From positions 7,548,501-7,612,500 of the forward strand of contig JASJZH010000001.1 in assembly GCA_037178975.1 (NCBI GenBank): a stretch of 64,000 bases of DNA. Reading direction: 5' to 3'. The notes under the pieces are model-generated. The model was not told the origin of the DNA. It worked only from the letters and a program-made list of their open reading frames with translations, and did no database searches. A program made the position numbers and the translations under genes. Origin of the DNA: Oscheius tipulae (lineage: Eukaryota > Nematoda > Chromadorea > Rhabditida > Rhabditidae). Below, one piece after another: positions 49,204 through 59,907 of this stretch; the stretch's first letter is position 1, and every line of letters begins with the position of its first letter.

Positions 49204-49382
49204 ATACAGTTTTAGTAACATTTTATAACACGAGCTTTGTCAAGATATAGCATGGTGATTTGGGACGGTGTATCTTTTTATTAACCTTGATAAATTCTTT
49301 TATTTACCTCTTACCACCCCCCACGTGCGATCCTCGCTCGAATGTCGCAATTTTATCCTTTCTAACCCCCCAAAGGTGGCAG

Positions 49383-51121
49383 ATGACAGTGATGGACGGA
49401 GATCCCGTTTACGTTCCAATCGTCAAGCTGGAAAATGGTACTTTCATGTTTTTCGCCTTTCAAAACCCTTTTTCCAGCCCACGAGCGTCCAATTGTCCGG
49501 ATGTTCTTCTTAGCTACGAGAAATGATTACAGCTTGGTCACAGTTGCTCACGATGGGCTGAAAGTTTGGAATATGTAAGTGTTTCATGCAGTTTTTCCTT
49601 AATTTCTGCTCTAGAATTGACGACGAAGAAGGCTGCAGCTTCCAGAAAGTCATAGAAGTAGCCAAGTGGCGCTGTGGAGTGCAATACGCTGACATGAAGT
49701 CGTCTGTTCCAGGTTTTCATCTTTTTCTTCTGCTGTCACTATCAAAAATCCAGAAATTGTCGTCATTGGTCTGGATTCCATCTTGTACAGAATCTCTGAA
49801 GAAGTTCCCGGCAGCATTGAATCGCTTCGTGTCGATCCCTTCGATATCGGCTACATGGAAGTCTGGAGCTGTGCGGTCGATGAAACAGCCCGAACCTGTC
49901 TTACGAGTCAGTCGCTTGCCTGTTGACCAAAATAACCCTTTTTCAGCAAGTTATTCCGGCAACATCACCGAAGTAGACATCGCCGGTCTGTCTCGAGCTG
50001 AAGTCACTAGGAAAGAACCATTCCCCAATGTTAAACAAGTCTGCTGCATGGCCTATGTAGATTCTTTCTTTTTTCACAATTGATGAACGTTTAGAGCAAC
50101 AACAGCAGACTATTCGCCGTGGCCAGCAACGACGGCACCGTGACTTTGCTGGATCACGATACGCTCAAAGTCAAGGCCCCAATGGAAAGTACGTTGATCT
50201 CTCTTTCATTATGCACTCGTACGTACCGCGCTATGCACAAGCTCATCATAGCTCAATAGCTACCGTGCTGAGCTAAGAATACGAGCAATCTGTTCGATCC
50301 GCTCCGATCTTTTTCGGACTTCTAAGGGGGTGGATAGCTTTATTGATTCCTTGTGCTTTGACTGGTACAATTTGTAAAGAAAAATGTGCTCGTTTTCAGT
50401 TCACGCTATGAAGATACGGACGATGCTGTTCACGAGCATGGACGATCATCTGCTGACCGGTTCCGATGACAAGTCTATTCGTCTCTCACAAATGTATCTC
50501 TTCTCCTCGTCTATATAACCCCATTTCTAGCGGCGTTGACAGGGCATCAACGCTGGTCCGACAGTTCTGCGGGCACCGGTCCGCAATCACCAGCCTGTCC
50601 ATAGATCCGACTTCTGGAGATGCTAGATTCGCCTCGTGCAGCATGTACGGTGAAATCTGCATGTGAGCTTCGTTGTTTATACTTGATAATTCACGGAGTT
50701 TAGATGGGATATCAACACGCCTACACCGGTTCACAAGCTGAAACATCCACACGAGGGAATTGTAAGCAGTTCCTATCATTCCTATCAAAATGTTCGATTT
50801 CAGCTCAATTCGGTGCTTTTCTCCTATAACGGACATCACTTGTTCTCGGCCGGAGAGGACAAGAGACTCGTCTGCTACCGCGTTCCACAGGGCGGCGATC
50901 CGATCATCACGCTAGAGCAGCAGGAGGAGCCGATCGAGGCCGACGAGAGCGAGAAGGAGAATCTGTTCGGAAGGACGCCTGAAAATGGCGACGAAGGAGA
51001 AACTGGCGCTATGAACACGGACATTTATGAAGGCTCCAATCAAGGTTTGAGCCCGTTTGTCCTTTCGCAAGAGAATCACATAGAAGCCATGAACACTGAA
51101 GAAGATCTCGACGATGTGTGA
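49383..51121 (+). CDS. WDR61: WDR61/SKI8-like WD40 protein
   Basis: WDR61 (SKI8) is a seven-bladed WD40 protein shared by the SKI exosome-cofactor complex and the PAF1 transcription complex. The repeats here match in order: YSLVTVAHDGLKVWNI, VWSCAVDETARTCLTASYSG, CCMAYSNNSRLFAVASNDGT, IHAMKIRTMLFTSMDDHLLT (human [20 protein letters not shown]), GHRSAITSLSIDPTSGDARF, and VHKLKHPHEGILNSVLFSYN (human VHTFFDHQDQVWGVKY). The repeats are divergent, and the last ~85 residues are an acidic tail (EEPIEADESEKENLFGR) absent from vertebrate WDR61. The start ATG directly follows GGTGGCAG. The 240-nt intron at ~50190-50399 is larger than the rest. Another WD40 family remains possible. Confidence 0.7.
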
Positions 51122-51485
51122 TCTCATATTGATTGTGAATTACCGTAATCCTACACTCTAAATTTTTTGCCATTCAAGAGTAGGTTGAACGTTGAACAGC
51201 CTAATTAGGCATGCTCCAGTGAAGCTGTCGCGACGAATAAGATCGATGTACTCTTTAAAGAGACTTTTCCCAGTTGGTCAGTTTTCATTGAATTAGTCTC
51301 CCGGGGAGAGAGAGAGAGAGAGAGATCTAATAATAACTGAACTCTGGTCATGTGGAAGTAATAGATTTATAGGGAGGGATCTAAACAACGGGTTTCAAGT
51401 CACCTGTACAGCAGAAATCAGTCTGGATATGGCTATTTCTCTATGGTTTTGGACAGAAAAAACGAAAGGGAAACAAAAAAAGGAT
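51122..51485. other. intergenic between convergent genes, GA microsatellite
   Basis: This lies between the convergent 3' ends of the WD40 gene and the prohormone-like gene. The only structure seen is a (GA)n tract at about 51305-51325. Confidence 0.5.
51305..51325. repeat. (GA)n microsatellite
   Basis: Ten uninterrupted GA units following CCGGG. No functional sign. Confidence 0.85.
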
Positions 51486-53364
51486 TTAAAACCGTGGCCG
51501 AGTGGCACGCTCATTCAAAATCTGAGCGATTTCGGCGATTCTCGATCTCAACTCGAGGTCGGCTTCTTGTTCTTCCAGAGCGTCCTCGAGAACCTCGTCC
51601 GGGACCACAACTAGCTCCGGCACGTCGTCTTCAAAGACAGGCTCACTTCTTCTCATTCGACCTGAAACAATCTCGTATTTCTTTCTAGCGTTGGAATGCG
51701 ATCCGCTCTCGTCTCAATCATATGGTCTTTTTACCTTGGGGCGCAAACAAGAGCAATGAGGCGGAACGGGAGCCAGCTCATTAGTTGATTTCAGGTGTCA
51801 ATGGGAATGGATAGGGGGATCTTTGAGTCCAATGGGGGACTTTCAGTGTTTTCTTTACACCTCAATATTAAAAACTTGGTATTAGTACATAAAATTGTAG
51901 TTGAGAAAACAGCAGTGGTCAAAAAGTCCGTAACCTATTTGTTTTCGTGGCCCTTCCTGTTTAGCACGCGAACATTAAATACTCGGTCAAATTTTGGTTA
52001 AAGATTTTGCTTGGCTTTGGCTGAGTCCCATCACGAAAATAAATGGATTACATTAGTAACTCTCTTATTAAGCAATCCTGCAACGCTCTCAGTGCCCCAC
52101 TTTTTGAATGTTGAAATCTCTCGTATAGGTTCAAAGTGTAGCAGTATGCTCATGTTGATTTCCTGTACAAACTCCCCCTCGTCTGGATTACGGTAGCATC
52201 TAATTGGATTGATATTTATGGGTCTTCCAGAAGGGGCAGATTTTCTCACAAAAGGGATTGAATCCGATGAGAAGAAACAACTGCTGACTCATAGATCAAT
52301 TTCCTTCTAATCTCCTCTCTCCCCCCCATACCTGGCATTATCTCGTCCGGGATTTCGATGATTTCATACTCTTCGGCGGGCTGTTCTGCCTCGTTGTATC
52401 TCTCGATTTCCGTCTGAACAATGTCCGCGAGAACACGCAGCTGCGAATCTGAGAGCTCTGAAAATGAGACTAATAAGGCAGCAGATGGGGACTAGGCGAA
52501 CCTGACAGTTCCTGCTTAATCTGCTCCTCCTCGTCCACCAATGGTGCCTCTTCTACGAGAATCTGAAACTTTTCTTTTGAAAACACGTCACTAAATCTCC
52601 GGGTCTCATCCCGTCCACATAACTCCCAAAATAGTTTCATGTGTGGGCCCGAGGAGAGAAACATGTAGTCCCCTTCTGACTGCCAATAGGCTCTTTTCTT
52701 TGTCGGGCGTAATTACTGGCTCGGCAAGAGCCCCGACAATTAGACTACAAACCTGTCGTTTGGAACGTCTTCGGCCCTCGTCGATCCTCTGTGTTCGACT
52801 GTCTGAAGCCGCTGCTCGACGCACTGCCTTCTCCTGCTGGAATATCATCATCCGGATGACCTTAGTCCACCCACTACCTACGTGTGCACAATTTCCTCTC
52901 CAGGGGGGATTTCGAATCTAGTCGGGCGGAAGCTGGGACCAGGGGAATGCGACGGAAACATTGGATAAGAGATGCGTCATGCAACTTTTCGGATATGCAT
53001 TGGGGATGGAGGAATCATGGTGTCATTTTGGGGAAGAACGTTGAAAAGTAACCGGTGGTATGAGCCAACTGTTCGTAGTTACTAATTCAGCGCTAACAAA
53101 GAGCTGCGGAGATTTCTTGTGCAGGCGGAAAAACTTCGGACTAGAGGGTTTGGAAGTTCAGTAGGGTAGAAGAAGGGATACGGTATCCTCCTACTGCGAG
53201 TACAGACTAGTGGAATACGAGAGAAATCATATAGTCAAGTGTATAGGTCAATGAGTCAGATGGAAGAGAAACTACAATATGCTTGAACTTACAGTGGGAG
53301 CTGCTACCACGATGGCTGTGGAGACGAGAGCAACGGCGACGAGGGCCTGGGCGAGAGCTGGCAT
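51486..53364 (-). CDS. candidate secreted prohormone, unrecognised family
   Basis: Five exons (53293-53364, 52753-52836, 52502-52562, 52332-52457, 51486-51661) keep one frame across four introns and give a 172-aa product. Residues 1-22 form a signal peptide (MPALAQALVAVALVSTAIVV, cleavage near AAP). A basic propeptide ends in the furin-like site GRRRSKR followed by QILVEEAPLVDEEEQ, whose Gln could become pyroglutamate. A ~60-residue acidic region ends EIIEIPDEIMP, then G-RMRR, a second convertase site. The last part (SEPVFEDDVPELVVVPDEVL, then LELRSRIAEIAQILNERA) ends in TRPRF at the stop. No cysteines or repeated peptides were seen. It resembles neuroendocrine granule proteins in layout, but I cannot place it in a known family. 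Intron 4 (~670 nt) holds a TIR element. Confidence 0.7.
51928..52051. mobile_element. short TIR element (MITE-like), copy 3
   Basis: Left end GTAACCTATTTGTTTTCGTG and right end CACGAAAATAAATGGATTAC are inverted repeats with 3 mismatches over 20 nt. The interior is AT-rich with no coding capacity and matches copy 2 in reverse orientation. It is inserted in intron 4 of the prohormone-like gene. Confidence 0.7.
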
Positions 53365-54683
53365 TCTCCGGAGCCTCGGGGTCTTCTGAACCGAGATGGA
53401 GCCGCGTCGCAGACCGCGACACGCCTACTTTGGAGGAGAGTGTGTGAGACGGCGAGAGCCATCGAGTACTTTTCAGAAGGGGGAAGGAGAAGAAGACCCC
53501 CGGCGCTGCTTGGCTTCTGCCACACAAAATAGACTCTTTAAACTAATTGAACTCGTCCTGTGGGTCTTCTGCTTCATCCCATTCGCTCGATTGGAACTTC
53601 CTCGGATCTCATGACAAGCTATAGTCAGCCATAGTGGTCGTAAATATTAATGGGCTCCGGAGGTCAAAAACAACCCCACAATTATGTCCTTACTCTCCGT
53701 TTTTCCTCAAAATGAACTAGGACATTTAGAAAACAGGCAGCTGGCTCGGACTCAGTCAAATCAACTTGTTTTCTATAGCCGTTCCAAATGACCGAGGACG
53801 CAATTAACCAGAGTGTAGTCGTCTCTCTTTCGATGGGAGCATGGGCATATCTAGATATCTAGTGTGACAGGAAAAGGTCTGGATACTGTAGTTATTAGTG
53901 GGAATGAAGACATATCGATGGTCATAAGGTCTACTCAGACAAAGAGATCACTGGTGGATCTACTTTCAAGTCAAAATGGGGCTGTTCTTCCACTTGGCTG
54001 AGTATCCAGTTTACATGCTGAACGGGTCCCGTGGAGAACCTCAACTTTCTACAAAAGCACCTTGTTCTTATTGAGCACATTATACGACTATAGATACCGT
54101 AGTACTTTCTGATTCAGTTAAGAGGCTGGACATTCTGGAAAAGTGTCTTGACTACTGGTCCTCGGCAGTCACTTGTTTCCTGGCTCTTGGCTGTGAAACG
54201 AGTTCATTTCCAAGTTTATCCCCAAACCTCGGTTTACGATCTCCAATCGAACATTCTTGGCACGGATTTAACAGATTTACTCCAGCTTACACGGAAAGGT
54301 CTTCCCCATCTCTCGAAACGACATCACTTTCCCACTCTAAATCAAGATTTTCACCTGCTATACTGCTGAAATGCGACCAGATTAGGCATTGACCAAATTA
54401 CAAATGTTTATAGACTATACACACGTTCTCAGAATCAATAGCAGGGCAAAAACACGGCGACATATCACCCCTTGAATCAAACTAGTCCCATCCGACGCCC
54501 GGAAAGATTCAATTCGGCTCTTGAAACAAATTAGCGCGCAGAAGCTGCCTCTGCCTCGAGCAAAGAGCAGCCAATCTCCATTTCAAGAGCGGGGAACAAC
54601 GCCCGAGGGCCATTTGTATTTACACAGCTAGAAGATATTCGAATTTCAGAGAAAAATATGATGAATGTTTATAGCAGGAACGA
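53365..54683. other. intergenic, no gene recognised
   Basis: About 1.3 kb between the CSN7 3' end and the start of the prohormone-like gene, both on the minus strand. It should hold the latter's promoter. The open frames here show no domain and no matching splice partners. Confidence 0.4.
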
Positions 54684-55555
54684 TTACTTCTTGCCGGGAC
54701 GGTTCGGGAGAAGACCGCGTCGTTTGTTGCGCGGAGTCGTCTCGCTGGTCGAAGGTCCGATCTCATGCGAACGACTCATCATTTCTTCAATACCCTGAAA
54801 AGATAAACTTGGAAGTAAACTGAGTGGAAAAACAAACTTGACGGGCCTCTTGAACATCCTGCTGCATCCTGTTCCTGTATTCGACGTCGTCGTTCATCAG
54901 TTTGTTTTCCCTGAACAGTTATGATCAGTGCAAAATTGATAAGAGCCTACTTTTCAGCCTCCTTAAGAGCATCAAATTGAGTCTCGTGAGCATGTTTCAG
55001 CCAGCTGTCAAGAACGAAGGCTAACTGGGGAACGACCTCGATGGGATTGGGAACATCACGCGAAGTCCAGTCGTCGATCAGAACGATACGTTTGCTCGAG
55101 TCGATGCGTCCCTTGACCATTCCGCTGTAGATGGCATCAATCACCACATCTTCCAGTTCACGCGTCGAGGTCAGTTTCAGCCTAGAACATATCTTCTTCG
55201 TCGGCTTCTAGAGAGTAAGAAACTAGCCTTTGGAGAAGTTCATCATAGGAAAGCCGACGACTTTGTGTGGCGTAGGTGATGAGAGAAAGTTGGCGCAGCT
55301 TGTGCAGCCAGGCCGCAGGAATTTCCGAATCCAGGTTCTCGACCGTACCATAGGCGAAGATCTGGGCCAGTTTGAAGAGGGATGGATTGCTCGAATGAAG
55401 GGCCTCAAATATACTGAAAGGAGAAAAAGCGGAAATACCTGAATCTCCGGAACATTGAGAAGGGCTGAAAAGTGAATAACCGTGGGACAGGTAAAAGCGT
55501 TTTCCAGGGTAGCCTGTGGGGCAGCCGATGCCTCCATACACAGCTGGGTGGTCAT
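54684..55555 (-). CDS. COPS7: COP9 signalosome subunit 7 (PCI domain)
   Basis: CSN7 is a PCI-domain scaffold subunit of the COP9 signalosome, which removes NEDD8 from cullins. The exons read FSALLNVPEIQ, then LFKLAQIFAYGTVENLDSEI (human LLNLFAYGTYPDY), KLRQLSLITYATQSRRLSYD (human [20 protein letters not shown]), and the winged-helix part STRELEDVVIDAIYSGMVKG (human [20 protein letters not shown]). A helix and a basic tail ending NRPGKK complete it. The start ATG is 7 nt after CCTTTTCCAG. The SDHAF4 stop lies only 113 nt upstream on the same strand, so CSN7 looks like the last gene of a three-gene operon. Confidence 0.9.
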
Positions 55556-55668
55556 TTCTTGTCTGGAAAAGGTATTGGGAACGTGAACAAAAAAGGGGAG
55601 GTACTAAACGCGATGAACATCGAAGCCAATTGAACGCAAAGAATAAAATCTATTTACTGCATCCTAAA

Positions 55669-55985
55669 TTAGAAGTCTGTAACACGTCCTTTCCGCTCCC
55701 AGTCTCCGAAACGCGTCGGTTCAGGTCCCGCCGGTCCGCCAACTTCTCCCGTATTCTGATTAATGCCGTCAGGATGTCGAGGCAGTGCCGGATCGCTGTA
55801 CGGCTTCGGTTGATCTGGATCCTACAAAAATATGAATAATAATTAGCAAAAGTGACTCGAACCTGTCTGTCGATTATTCCTTTCGGCGTCTTCTCCTTCA
55901 TGATCTCTTCCCGTGTCTTTCTTGGTGGCTTTGTATGTGATCGAATTGCCGTGACGAGCAGTCTTCGGATAGGAAGATAGCTCAT
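55669..55985 (-). CDS. SDHAF4: succinate dehydrogenase assembly factor 4
   Basis: SDHAF4 (Sdh8) binds flavinated SDHA in the mitochondrial matrix and promotes complex II assembly. Two exons. The N-terminus [20 protein letters not shown] is a plausible mitochondrial presequence. The C-terminus is the family signature: [20 protein letters not shown] followed by RKGRVTDF (human [27 protein letters not shown]). The ATG at 55985 is chosen because ATCCTTCCAG ends immediately before it and the family is short; an upstream in-frame ATG would lie within the presumed outron. It sits between PSMG4 (90 nt upstream) and CSN7 (113 nt downstream). Confidence 0.93.
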
Positions 55986-56075
55986 CTGGAAGGATTCTAG
56001 TAGAACACTGTCATTTTGCATAAAGAATAAAATGGGACAACCAGTAAAATACAGGAAAAATGCCTAAAAATTACT

Positions 56076-56456
56076 TTATTGGATGGTGATGCTCTGAACT
56101 CGACCCGGGAGGGCAATCTTTTCCAGATGGGGCTTGATTTCGGCGAAAAGTTCTTGCCAGAAACGCGGCTCGTCTTCTTCGAGGTCGGAAGATACAAAGA
56201 CCTTCAAGATCTGTCTTGAGGAAAAGGATACTAAACCAACTTGTTTATCCTGGAACATTTTGGCGACCATTGTGTTAAATCCCTTGATGCAGAGACTCTG
56301 GGGGCTTTCCAAAAGCAGTGTAGACGTCGGATAATGGCAGAGACTCAACGAAGAAATGCCACTTTTTCCAATCCAGACAAAAATACTGCCGTCGAGAGCC
56401 AGAATATAGCCTCGGAGATCCGTATTGCAAACTTTCACATCAAAATCTACCCGCAT
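56076..56456 (-). CDS. PSMG4: proteasome assembly chaperone 4-like
   Basis: PSMG4 (PAC4) works with PSMG3 in building the 20S proteasome alpha ring. The frame gives SIFVWIGKSGISSLSLCHYP (human SLFLWVGATPHLRNLAVAM), STLLLESPQS, AKMFQDKQ, then KVFVSSDLEEDEPRFWQELF (human KQVFVSYNLQNTDSNFALL) and EIKPHLEKI. The phase and order fit; overall identity is low. A 30-nt segment after DKQ has GT...AG ends and is absent from the family alignment as I recall it. It may be an ultra-short intron or simply coding, since its length is a multiple of three. The start ATG follows GTTTTGTAG by 3 nt. It is the first gene of the cluster PSMG4-SDHAF4-CSN7. Confidence 0.75.
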   Translation of the reverse strand: MRVDFDVKVCNTDLRGYILALDGSIFVWIGKSGISSLSLCHYPTSTLLLESPQSLCIKGFNTMVAKMFQDKQVGLVSFSSRQILKVFVSSDLEEDEPRFWQELFAEIKPHLEKIALPGRVQSITIQ

Positions 56457-56801
56457 TTTCTACAAAACCTCTTTACAATAACGTATCAAAAGGAACAGTA
56501 AGATCTAGAACCAACTGACGATAAAGAATAGCCAGAAAATAAATAGCTTTATGCACCGACATTGATATAAAAATACACTTCGAAATCTTCGCTAGATAGA
56601 TCACATGAACTCCTGTTAGAAAATAAAGACAGAACCTCAACCGAGCGTCTTGCTTAGAACTGTTGTTAGAACCGTATACTCTTCCCCTCTTTTTTAGATA
56701 CATAGTCGCGACGGCTGGGACATAAAAAACATAGGGTATATCAAGACATTCTGTAGGGAAGCAAAATCAATAATACTGGAAGAGAGAGCAGGACAGTCAG
56801 C
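56457..56801. other. intergenic gap between OSBPL9 and the PSMG4 cluster
   Basis: About 345 nt. All four neighbouring genes are on the minus strand. The gap could hold the OSBPL9 3' UTR and the promoter or intercistronic region of the cluster. No other structure was seen. Confidence 0.4.
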
Positions 56802-59647
56802 CTATTTCAGTCTCTTCTCGAGTTTGTCCTCGAAGAGCCATCGCTCATCGGATGCCAGCGCGAAGAAGCGCGTATTCCATTTCTCGCCATGCTCCAGACG
56901 CTCTTTCGCCTCGGCCCGTTGTCGCTGCTCGATCATCCGCTTGGCCGTCGTGGCCATTTGTATTCTGTTGCGGAGCAGGGCACAGGTTACATGGCGCCAC
57001 AGTCTTAATTTTTTTGCTAGAAAACCAAAAAAAAGAGGAGCGAACCTTCGACTCTCGCGTTCTCCCTGCTGCATGACCGAGACACATTCCTTCTTGACCT
57101 CTCGTTCAGACTTCACATCGATGAAAATGTATTCCTCGCCTACTTGCGGCTTCGCGTGCATGACGCCGTTCCATTCTCCTCGGATAGTTAGCAATGGCTT
57201 CTTCGCACCGTCTCTGAATTTTTTTTTATTTAGAGAAAGGCGATGGAATGGGCTCACTTGAAAATATTGCCATGGATCTTGTGCGGTTTTCCTCCGAAGA
57301 ACGGCTTGGTGAGGAATTCGATATCGGCATAGTAGCCTGTCTTCTCGCAGGTAACCTTGACTTTTCCACCGAGCTCTACCCAAGGAGTACTCATGATGGA
57401 GCGTCCGTAGCCGCTGGGGAAGGTAACAGTGTACTGCTCGTCGAAATCGTGCAGAATCACAGTTCCGGAGCCGATGTTGGCAACACCTAAGAGCTTAGTT
57501 TTCTGTACGAGAAGAAAAGGCCCTACCAATGGAAAGACCCAGAAAGGAAGACTTTGTATAAATGTGAGCGTGAAAAGAGATCCTCTTGCCGGGATGTTCC
57601 GCGTAGAAGGCGGAGACTGGAGGATGATGGCTCACCTATAGACATCCCATAATAACAGAACAAAACAACAGACCAACCTGTTCGGCGACGAAGGTGAGCT
57701 GATTCTCGTCGGATCCGGGGAACGGTCCGGATTCCGTCTTCTTGCCAGAGAGCTCCATTCCGGGAACATTGTATCTACAGCGGAACGTCTCCCCGAGAAT
57801 TGGATTGTACGGTTTCTTGGCCACACCGCTCTTTCTGGCTGCGTAAAAGGCGTTCAGGTAGTATCGAACCACAGAGCTTAACAGCAGAAATATTAGTCAA
57901 AGCTGTGAAACCCTGAACAAAAATCGGCGAGAATCGAAACCAGGTGGCACAGATTAACAGCCCAACTTGCTAACCGCTGTTCTATGGCGATTAAAACCTA
58001 CATAAAGCGTTTCTCCGGCGAATCGAGATCGACGGTGGCTACGAAGGCGTCCGGATGGGCAAAGAAGTCGGCATACATCTCCAGCAGTGATCGACGCTCC
58101 AAGATGAACGTGGGCAGAGTGACCTTGGTCAGATCCATTCCGACACTGACCTAATAGCTTCCTTTTGCACCAACGACTAGATAAAGCAAGATACCTGACT
58201 GAGCAAGTGCATGAGAACACTTCCGTGTTCCTGCTGCACGTTGCCAATGTCGTGTTCCTCTGCATTGTCGTAAATTTCGTCGAAGTTTTCATTAGCATCG
58301 CCAAAGTCGAAGGCTTCCTCCTGGAAAAATCTATTTTGGACGAAGAAGATTGATTTAGAACCATTTGCATTGCAAATTAATTAACGCGTGAAAGTAAATA
58401 AGAAGGGCCGAACTAATAGAAGCAAGAACCGGTTTCTCCAGAGAACATCACGCTAATTACAAATATATTTCTTTCCACGAACAAACGACGTAAATAAGAG
58501 AACTGACCTCTTCAAAAGAGACGGCAACTTGAGAAGAAACTGCCCCTGATGGACTCCCGCCCTCCTCTTGGACTGTATCCAGATCAATCAGCTCCTCGTC
58601 AGCGTCGTAGAATTCCTCATCATCACTTCTGAAACTGAATTTTTCAGACAAGTATGACACAACAATTGGTTGAATTAGAAACAGCAGAGAATGAGAGAAG
58701 CATAACAAATGCAAAGACTCACGAAGCATATGAAATTGCTGCTCTGGGCGAAGGCATTTTGTGGTCTTCGGTGGCCTCTTTTAGCTGATTGGGAGAGAAA
58801 TCCTGATGAGCAGTGTGGTAGGTCTGGGTGGGCGTTGTGGCATCTTCCTCCGTCTGGCTTCTCGGAGCTCCTGGCGGGATGTCTATCTTGTTTCGAGCCA
58901 TCTGAAAAGGGTGAACAATTAGCAACTGCAGATCTCTTTCCACTCCTTTTGAGCTAAAAAGACTAACCTGGAGCAGAATAATAGCATGTTTAACAGTATC
59001 CAGCAGCGCATTGCTCGAGGTGATTAAGCCCTCCAGATTCTTCTGATCTTTCTCGTTTACTCGCTCCCGAAGTGATTCTAGTTCCTTCACCTGGAATTGA
59101 ACGAATGTAGCCATATACAGCCCAGCCAAACCTGTGAAATAATGCTAGAAAGATGATGGTCGGCCTCGACGATCTTTGCCTTCAGATTGTCGACCGTCGC
59201 TTCCTTTGATTTGATCTCTCGACGGAATCCACTACACTGCTTGATAGTTGCCTCCAATGCACGTAGCCATTCGTTGCGTTCTTTCTCATCTCGTCCCTAA
59301 TAATTAACATTTCGATGACAAAGACCAGAAAAAGAAGTTACCTGTAAGTGAAAGACTTTTCCCTCCGAGGTCAATGTGAAGAGACTGTTGTTCTCACCAT
59401 CAATGCCAACAATGGCTCCTTTTAGTCGCATACAACCTAAGCAAAAACAAAATTTTAATAGTAGAAGCCTCCAAACCTCTCTGCTGTCCTTTCTGCATTT
59501 TCTCTCTTGACGTATAGTAGACAAGAGCATCTTCTTCAAGCTTGAACCAACGATATTGCCATCCGTTGACCTAAATTTGCACAGTTCGTCAAAGGGTACC
59601 AACATGTGACTTACCATATTGGTCCATTTTGATAAAGGACCCTCCAT
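56802..59647 (-). CDS. OSBPL9: oxysterol-binding protein, ORP9/10/11 type
   Basis: ORP9-type proteins exchange lipids (PI4P, sterol or PS) at ER-Golgi/endosome contacts. The N-terminal PH domain starts [11 protein letters not shown] and continues [44 protein letters not shown] and [13 protein letters not shown] (human ORP9 [20 protein letters not shown]). A coiled coil follows ([20 protein letters not shown]), then an acidic FFAT-like stretch ([12 protein letters not shown]). The ligand-binding domain has [30 protein letters not shown], the hallmark [13 protein letters not shown], and IHGNIFK. The C-terminal [21 protein letters not shown] with the final [14 protein letters not shown] matches the family end. 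Introns are 35-60 nt. The FFAT-like core EFYDADE supports ER (VAP) binding. Confidence 0.92.
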
Positions 59648-59907
59648 GCTTACCCCGAGAGCGACGTGTAACCTGGAAATCAATTGACTGTAAACTGGGA
59701 AGGAAAAACAAGAACATAACAAGAAAAAAGATTCACAACAAGACGCGCGGATTATGTGTTTTGCTTGCGGATTTACGGCCGTGAGATTCGTGGCGTTTAC
59801 GCTAAAATACGAGTGAGATCCGCATTCCCGATAAAAGCTAAGAGTTATTTCCATTTCAGTCTCAGTTAGTTACTTATCTTCGAAGTTAAAACTATTTGCC
59901 TTTTCAG
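59648..59907. promoter_or_regulatory. divergent region between OSBPL9 and the CREC gene
   Basis: 260 nt separate the two head-to-head start codons, so both promoters lie here. The plus-strand side ends in TTTGCCTTTTCAG directly before the ATG. No TATA box was assigned. Confidence 0.4.

Noticed and set aside
51495-51560. TGGCCGAGTGG looks like a tRNA A box.
   Set aside because: No B box or acceptor stem fits, and the sequence is the last exon of the prohormone-like gene read on the other strand.
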